NCBI GenBank assembly: GCA_016283985.1
Contig: JAEENZ010000157.1
Location: 1-10,506, forward strand
Reading direction: 5' to 3'
Length of the DNA: 10,506 nucleotides
DNA from: Bacteroidales bacterium
Lineage (GTDB): Bacteria > Bacteroidota > Bacteroidia > Bacteroidales > UBA932
Part shown: positions 6,342 through 10,506 of the stretch, one piece after another
Layout: each line of letters starts with the position of its first letter
Numbering within the stretch: position 1 is the stretch's first letter
Position numbers and translations under genes: made by a program
Notes under the pieces: model-generated
The model's database searches: none
Told to the model about the DNA's origin: nothing
The model's input: only the letters and a program-made list of their open reading frames with translations

Positions 6342-7670
6342 ATGGTTAAAGTTGATCTCGGGGGCTGCAGCTCCTTCGTTAAAGAATCCGTTTACAAAGA
6401 CTATGTAGGCAAGGCTCTTGCCGCTTTCGACGTGCTTGAATCCGAAAAGGGAGCAGGCAATGATTTCCTTGGTTGGAAGACTCTTCCCATCGACATTTCC
6501 GAAAGCCTTGTCGCCGAATTCGAGGCAATAAAGGCAGACTGGAAGGCCCGTGGAGTGAATCTCGCGGTTGTCATCGGCATCGGCGGAAGCTATCTCGGCG
6601 CCCGCTGCGCCATCGAGGCCCTGTCGCATCAGTTCGTACGTCCGGAAGGAGAGATACGCGTGGTCTTTGCAGGAAACAACCTTAGCGAGGACTATCTTGC
6701 CGAACTCATGGATCTCGTAGAGCAGAGCAATGCCGCCTGCGTGGTAATCTCCAAGTCCGGCACCACCACCGAACCCGCGGTCGCTTTCCGCATCGTCAAG
6801 GAATACCTGGAAAAGAAATATGGCAAGAAAGAGGCTTCTGAACGCACCGTGGCTATTACCGATGCGAAGAAGGGCGCCCTCAAGACCCTTGCGACCCAGG
6901 AAGGATACCGCACTTTCGTGGTTCCGGACAACGTTGGCGGCCGCTATTCCGTGCTGACTCCCGTCGGTCTGCTTCCCATCGTGCTTGCAGGATTCGACGT
7001 CCGCGCAATGCTGAAGGGCGCTGCCGATGAGCGCACCGAAGTCCTGAAGAAAGGCGAGAAGAACACGGCGGTCCAGTATGCCGCAATGCGCAACCTGCTA
7101 TATTCCGAGCTCGGAAAGAAGGTGGAGGTCCTGGTGAACTACAATCCCAAGTTCCAGTATCTCGGAGAATGGTGGAAGCAGCTCTACGGCGAGTCCGAAG
7201 GCAAGGACCAGAAGGGTATTTTCCCTGCATCCGTTAATAACACCACCGATCTGCATTCAGTGGGCCAGTTCATTCAGGAAGGGGACCGCGTAATGTTCGA
7301 GACCGTCGTCAAGGCCGAAAAGGCCCAGCGCAGCGTGGTCATCGGCAGCGACGAGCAGAACCTTGACCAGCTCAACTACCTGGCAGGCCAGCATGTGGAG
7401 CACTGCAATGCGATGGCAGCCCTCGGCACCAAGCTCGCACATATCGACGGCGGAGTGCCCCAGCTCGAGGTTTCGGTAGAGAAGATAGACGAGTACAACC
7501 TCGGCGCCATCTTCTATTTCTTCGAGTTCGCCTGCGGCATCAGCGCGTATCTGCTCGGTGTGAATCCTTTCAACCAGCCCGGTGTGGAAGCATATAAGAA
7601 GAATATGTTCGCCCTGCTCCGCAAACCCGGTTACGAAGCGCAGACAGAAGAAATCCTGAAGAGAATCTGA
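6342..7670 (+). CDS. pgi: Glucose-6-phosphate isomerase
   Basis: 442 residues, the usual length of the short bacterial form. It interconverts glucose 6-phosphate and fructose 6-phosphate in the cytoplasm, feeding glycolysis, gluconeogenesis and sugar-nucleotide synthesis. Visible hallmarks are VIGIGGSYLGARCAIEAL (77-94), the phosphate-binding SKSGTTTEP (137-145), the family signature DNVGGRYSVLTPVG (196-209), the active-site stretch LYGESEGKDQKG (281-292) with Glu284, TTDLHS (301-306) with His305, and the second signature ending NQPGVEAYKK (411-420) with Lys419. These Glu, His and Lys residues match the known catalytic set. The start at 6342 gives a normal N-terminus for the family. It is a stand-alone gene, divergent from the GH106-like gene and tail-to-tail with the GH31 gene, with one base between the stop codons. 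Nothing suggests damage. Confidence 0.97.
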   Translation: MVKVDLGGCSSFVKESVYKDYVGKALAAFDVLESEKGAGNDFLGWKTLPIDISESLVAEFEAIKADWKARGVNLAVVIGIGGSYLGARCAIEALSHQFVRPEGEIRVVFAGNNLSEDYLAELMDLVEQSNAACVVISKSGTTTEPAVAFRIVKEYLEKKYGKKEASERTVAITDAKKGALKTLATQEGYRTFVVPDNVGGRYSVLTPVGLLPIVLAGFDVRAMLKGAADERTEVLKKGEKNTAVQYAAMRNLLYSELGKKVEVLVNYNPKFQYLGEWWKQLYGESEGKDQKGIFPASVNNTTDLHSVGQFIQEGDRVMFETVVKAEKAQRSVVIGSDEQNLDQLNYLAGQHVEHCNAMAALGTKLAHIDGGVPQLEVSVEKIDEYNLGAIFYFFEFACGISAYLLGVNPFNQPGVEAYKKNMFALLRKPGYEAQTEEILKRI

Positions 7671-7671
7671 A

Positions 7672-10383
7672 CTACTCCCAGATAGCGATCTGGGCGAAGA
7701 GTTTATCCACGAAGCCCTGTGGCAGCTTGTATTCTGCAAGATCCTGCTGCAGGGCTTTTGCTGACAGCTCACCAAGGTACTTTTCCGCGTTCTGCGGATC
7801 CTCGGTGATGTAGCTCGCGGTTCCTGCATAGCGGAGAAGTTCGGGAGTCAGCTGGAGATCGGTATTGACGGCAGCGGCGAATTTCAGCTTGGCTTCCGGG
7901 GTGATGGCGCGCATCCTCTTGAGCACGGCCTTCTGGCCTTCGGTGAAGGCAAAGCGGCTGTCGCAGGAGATCTCAAGCGTGCCAGAAGCCGGTGCTTCCG
8001 CGATATAAATGGTTACCGCGAGCTCGGCGCCGTCGTATCCCCAGACCTCATTGCCATTCCTGGCATCATCTGCCGCATAGCGGCTGTAGGGGATGCTGCG
8101 GCCGTTCACCGTGACCTTGGTGGGGGCTGTGGCTCCGTCGAGCACTATGCGCACCTTACGGGTGGCGCTGATGCCCTTGTAGCTGCCCTTCCTGGGCTTG
8201 ACGCAGACAGATATGCCCTCCGCATCAACGCTACGGGTTACTTCTGTCGTGGCATAGGCGGAGGCATAGGCCTGCGAAACGCCGTCATCCTCATAAAGAG
8301 TGGCGCTGCCTTTGCCCTGCCCGGGAACCAGTAGATACCAGTTCTCATTGCTCTGCTCCTGCAGGGAGCTGATTTCGGGGGATGCCATGGGAATGATGGC
8401 TCCCTCGCGCACGAACCAGGGGTTCTCGTCTATGGTGTAGGATGCGGTGCACTTGGTGCCTCCGGCGTACATCTTGCCGGTGGAGGCATCGTACCAGTCG
8501 TTTCCGGCAGGGAACCAAAGCCTGCGGGCGGTCAGGCCCGTAACCTTGTCGGCGGCCTCAGCCAGCACGGTGGCGAGGATGTCATCGCCGAAGAAGTACT
8601 CCTCGCGGGTTTCATAGGCGAGAGGCTCTTCAGGATAGTAATAGTAGAGAGGGCGGCAGATGGAGATGCCGGTGTCGAATGCCTGACGTGCCGCCCCGTA
8701 GATATAGGGGGATAGGGTGTAACGGAGCCTGAGCGCCTTGCGCATGGGGTCGAAGTGGTCCGGGAAGGCCCAAAAGCGCTTCTCCATGCTCATGTCCTTG
8801 GTGGAGTGGGTCTTGAAGATGGGCATGAAAACTCCGTTTTGGAGCCATCTGGTATAGAGTTCCGGATCGGTAACGCGAACTCCCTTCGGCTGCATGTGAC
8901 CGCCTATGTCGTGGCCCCAGTATCCGTATGCAACGTTGGCCGCAGTTGAGGTGAACCAGGGGAGATAGCTCAGAACCCTCCATGTGGCATAGGTGTCGCC
9001 GGAGAAGCCTACCTGATAACGGTGGCTACCGATTCCGCCCCAGCGGTGGTAGATCATGGGCCTTTCGCTGGCCTCGGCATTCCCGGTGTTGCGGCGGAGA
9101 CCGTCATACCAGAAAGTGTGGTTCAGCCAGAAGGTATTGCTCAGGTTTTTGACGTATCTGCTTTCCCTGTACTGCTGCCAATCGAGCCACCAGAAATCCA
9201 CACCCATCTTCTCCATGGGATGCAGCACGGAATTGAAATATGCGTCTGCCCAGGCCTGCTGGTCCATGCGGAAGGGGGAGTAGGGCTCCACTATGTCGTG
9301 GTCGTCGGTGCGGGAGAGATAGTCTTTTACGAACCTCTCATAAGGCTCCTCGAAGTTCTGGATTCCGGATGCCGGATGAAGGTTCAGGGATGTCTTGAAT
9401 CCGTAGCGGTGCAGATCCTGCAGCAGGTTCCCGGGGTTGGGGAAAAGTTCTTTCTTCCAGGTATAGCCCGTCCAGCCCTTGTTTTCGTTGGCATAGTCCC
9501 GGTTCTCGCTCTTCGGACGCCCGCCCATTTTCCAGGTCTCGTGCCAGTCCATGTCGATAATCATCACGTCGGCCGGGAGGCTGAAGTCCCGGAAATGCTG
9601 TGCAAGGTCCACGAGTTCGTAGTCTGAATAGAGCCAGTAGCGGCACCACCAGTATCCCAAGGCATATTTCGGAGGGAGGGGAACCTTGCCTGCAACCTTG
9701 GTGAAATCGCTCACTGCGTCCATGTAATCGTGGCCGTATGCGAATAGGTACCAGTCGATGTGCTTGCCTTCAGGGCGCTCCGCAACCCAGTACTTCCAGT
9801 CGGAATCAGTCTTTTCGAAAAGATGCCTGCCGGTCTCATCTATGATTGCCCAGCCGTCGCGGGAAACCACGCCCTTGTCGAACGGGTCCTTGGTGTACTG
9901 CCCGTATTCCTTGGGGCGGATGTAGTCGAATCCGTCCAGGGTGCGTGCGGTGCCGAGCAGGTTGCCTGAATCGTCCATTCCGGGCGTCCAGATCTTCTTT
10001 ACGGTGCGCGGACGGCCCTTCTTGTCGGCGGGGCCTGCCATGGTGAAGGTCACCTTCAGGTTCGATGCATCGAACTTGGCAGGGCCGGTGTAGACCAGGG
10101 TGAGGGCGGACGTCGTGACCGTCACTTTCGAACCGCTCTTCCTGACCTTGAAATCGGGCACGGGCAAGTCCCTGTTGACGATTCCGAGGCTCGCCCTGTC
10201 TTCAAAGACTCCGTCTTCCGCCCATTCCATACGGACCAGGCGCGGTGTGAGCACTGTGAAACGGGCTTTTCCGGCAACCACCTGGGCTTTAGCCTGGGCT
10301 ACGGGATGGAACTCTTCCTGCGCAAAAGCGCCGGTGCAGACAAGGGTTGCTATGGTGAGCAGAAGGCAACGGAGGGCTTTCAT
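7672..10383 (-). CDS. Exported glycoside hydrolase family 31 enzyme with a C-terminal extension
   Basis: 903 residues with a signal peptide (cleavage likely after GAFA, residue 21). An N-terminal beta-sandwich (about 25-235) precedes the (beta/alpha)8 barrel, which opens with LPPKYALGYWWCRYW (236-250) and DVMIIDMDWHETW (272-284). The nucleophile should be Asp401 in FWWLDWQQY (397-405) and the acid/base Asp463 in FSGDTYATW (460-468). YGYWGHDIGGH (486-496) is also typical of GH31. C-terminal beta domains follow, with the familiar LYEDDGVSQAY (696-706). GH31 holds alpha-glucosidases, alpha-xylosidases, alpha-galactosidases, alpha-N-acetylgalactosaminidases and others; the usual WxDMNE motif is replaced by WLDWQQ, so the substrate cannot be named. 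Residues about 809-903 form an extra, apparently helical tail. The gene starts 3 bp after the M20 dipeptidase stop, so the pair is probably one operon. The likely location is the periplasm. Confidence 0.9.
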   Translation of the reverse strand: MKALRCLLLTIATLVCTGAFAQEEFHPVAQAKAQVVAGKARFTVLTPRLVRMEWAEDGVFEDRASLGIVNRDLPVPDFKVRKSGSKVTVTTSALTLVYTGPAKFDASNLKVTFTMAGPADKKGRPRTVKKIWTPGMDDSGNLLGTARTLDGFDYIRPKEYGQYTKDPFDKGVVSRDGWAIIDETGRHLFEKTDSDWKYWVAERPEGKHIDWYLFAYGHDYMDAVSDFTKVAGKVPLPPKYALGYWWCRYWLYSDYELVDLAQHFRDFSLPADVMIIDMDWHETWKMGGRPKSENRDYANENKGWTGYTWKKELFPNPGNLLQDLHRYGFKTSLNLHPASGIQNFEEPYERFVKDYLSRTDDHDIVEPYSPFRMDQQAWADAYFNSVLHPMEKMGVDFWWLDWQQYRESRYVKNLSNTFWLNHTFWYDGLRRNTGNAEASERPMIYHRWGGIGSHRYQVGFSGDTYATWRVLSYLPWFTSTAANVAYGYWGHDIGGHMQPKGVRVTDPELYTRWLQNGVFMPIFKTHSTKDMSMEKRFWAFPDHFDPMRKALRLRYTLSPYIYGAARQAFDTGISICRPLYYYYPEEPLAYETREEYFFGDDILATVLAEAADKVTGLTARRLWFPAGNDWYDASTGKMYAGGTKCTASYTIDENPWFVREGAIIPMASPEISSLQEQSNENWYLLVPGQGKGSATLYEDDGVSQAYASAYATTEVTRSVDAEGISVCVKPRKGSYKGISATRKVRIVLDGATAPTKVTVNGRSIPYSRYAADDARNGNEVWGYDGAELAVTIYIAEAPASGTLEISCDSRFAFTEGQKAVLKRMRAITPEAKLKFAAAVNTDLQLTPELLRYAGTASYITEDPQNAEKYLGELSAKALQQDLAEYKLPQGFVDKLFAQIAIWE
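7677..7694. terminator. Perfect 7-bp hairpin at the convergent pgi/GH31 ends
   Basis: CCCAGAT (7677-7683) and ATCTGGG (7688-7694) form a perfect 7-bp stem with a 4-nt loop (AGCG). It begins 6 nt after the pgi stop and lies within the last codons of the opposing GH31 gene, so both transcripts can fold it. There is no T-run on either side, so it is not a textbook intrinsic terminator. It could act as a bidirectional termination aid or as a block to 3' exonuclease decay. Confidence 0.4.
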
Positions 10384-10386
10384 ATA

Positions 10387-10506
10387 CTATTTCGAGGGAT
10401 AATACTGGTAAAACTTTGCAATGGACTCCATTCCGGCGAAGAACTGGCTAAGCAGATAGCTTTCGTTGGGGGAGTGGATGGTATCCCGCTCGAGGCCGAA
10501 GCCCAT
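10387..10506 (-). CDS. M20-family dipeptidase, C-terminal fragment (cut by window edge)
   Basis: Only the last 39 codons and the TAG stop (10389-10387) are in the window; the ATG at the very edge is probably internal. The readable sequence begins MGFGLERDTIHSPNESYLL and ends in a short tail, FYQYYPSK. GFGL...IHSPNE matches the C-terminal end of M20 dipeptidases (PepV/carnosinase type), where the His of the HxxNE-like motif is a metal ligand; here it is fragment residue 11. Full-length relatives are usually about 450 residues and cleave dipeptides in the cytoplasm. The stop is separated from the GH31 start by 3 bp, which implies co-transcription. The assignment rests on a short but characteristic segment. 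Confidence 0.75.
   Translation of the reverse strand: MGFGLERDTIHSPNESYLLSQFFAGMESIAKFYQYYPSK

Noticed and set aside
9022..9627. A 201-codon open frame on the plus strand, antisense to the GH31 gene
   Set aside because: It lies wholly opposite a strongly supported GH31 barrel, its translation matches no motif I know, and long antisense frames are expected in G+C-rich coding DNA.
3460..10383. A polysaccharide utilisation locus spanning the GH106-like and GH31 genes
   Set aside because: No SusC/SusD pair, hybrid sensor or other regulator is present, the two enzymes are in separate transcription units, and a housekeeping pgi lies between them.

Overview
The window looks like ordinary chromosome from a high-GC member of the Bacteroidota, probably a gut or rumen Bacteroidales. 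Three things suggest this. Several secreted polysaccharide-degrading enzymes of families typical of the phylum are present (GH106-like and GH31). Start codons follow A/T-rich leaders without a good Shine-Dalgarno. The two short intergenic gaps contain matches to the Bacteroidota -7 promoter element TAnnTTTG. Coding DNA is G+C-rich by eye and the gaps are AT-rich. Genus cannot be fixed from this sequence.

Layout, left to right. (1) A leftward pair: a secreted TPR-repeat protein (462-2513), whose end overlaps by 14 nt the start of a WalJ/YycJ-type metallo-beta-lactamase-fold hydrolase cut by the window edge (1-475). (2) A 47-bp gap, then a rightward M28-type peptidase-like exported protein (2561-3466) that has lost several metal-binding residues. 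(3) A leftward exported GH106-like glycosidase (3460-6276), whose 3' end overlaps the M28-like gene by 7 bp. (4) A 65-bp gap with interleaved divergent promoter elements, then rightward glucose-6-phosphate isomerase, pgi (6342-7670). (5) A leftward pair: the C-terminal 39 codons of an M20-family dipeptidase entering from the right edge (10387-10506), then after 3 bp a secreted GH31 glycosidase (7672-10383). The GH31 gene meets pgi tail to tail with 1 bp between stop codons, next to a perfect hairpin.

The genes fit a saccharolytic lifestyle. GH106-like and GH31 enzymes would release sugars from glycans outside the cytoplasm, PGI carries hexose phosphates through glycolysis, and the M20 dipeptidase suggests peptide use. 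There is no SusC/SusD pair, sulfatase or regulator here, so this is not a recognisable polysaccharide utilisation locus. No RNA gene, mobile element, CRISPR array or integration site was seen. The window is almost completely coding and has no gene-free stretch over 300 bases.

I found no convincing new multi-gene system. The points most worth a second look are the metal-ligand-depleted M28-like protein, the face-to-face promoter arrangement at 2492-2551, the interleaved promoters at 6280-6309, the unusual nucleophile motif and C-terminal extension of the GH31 enzyme, and the hairpin at the pgi/GH31 junction.
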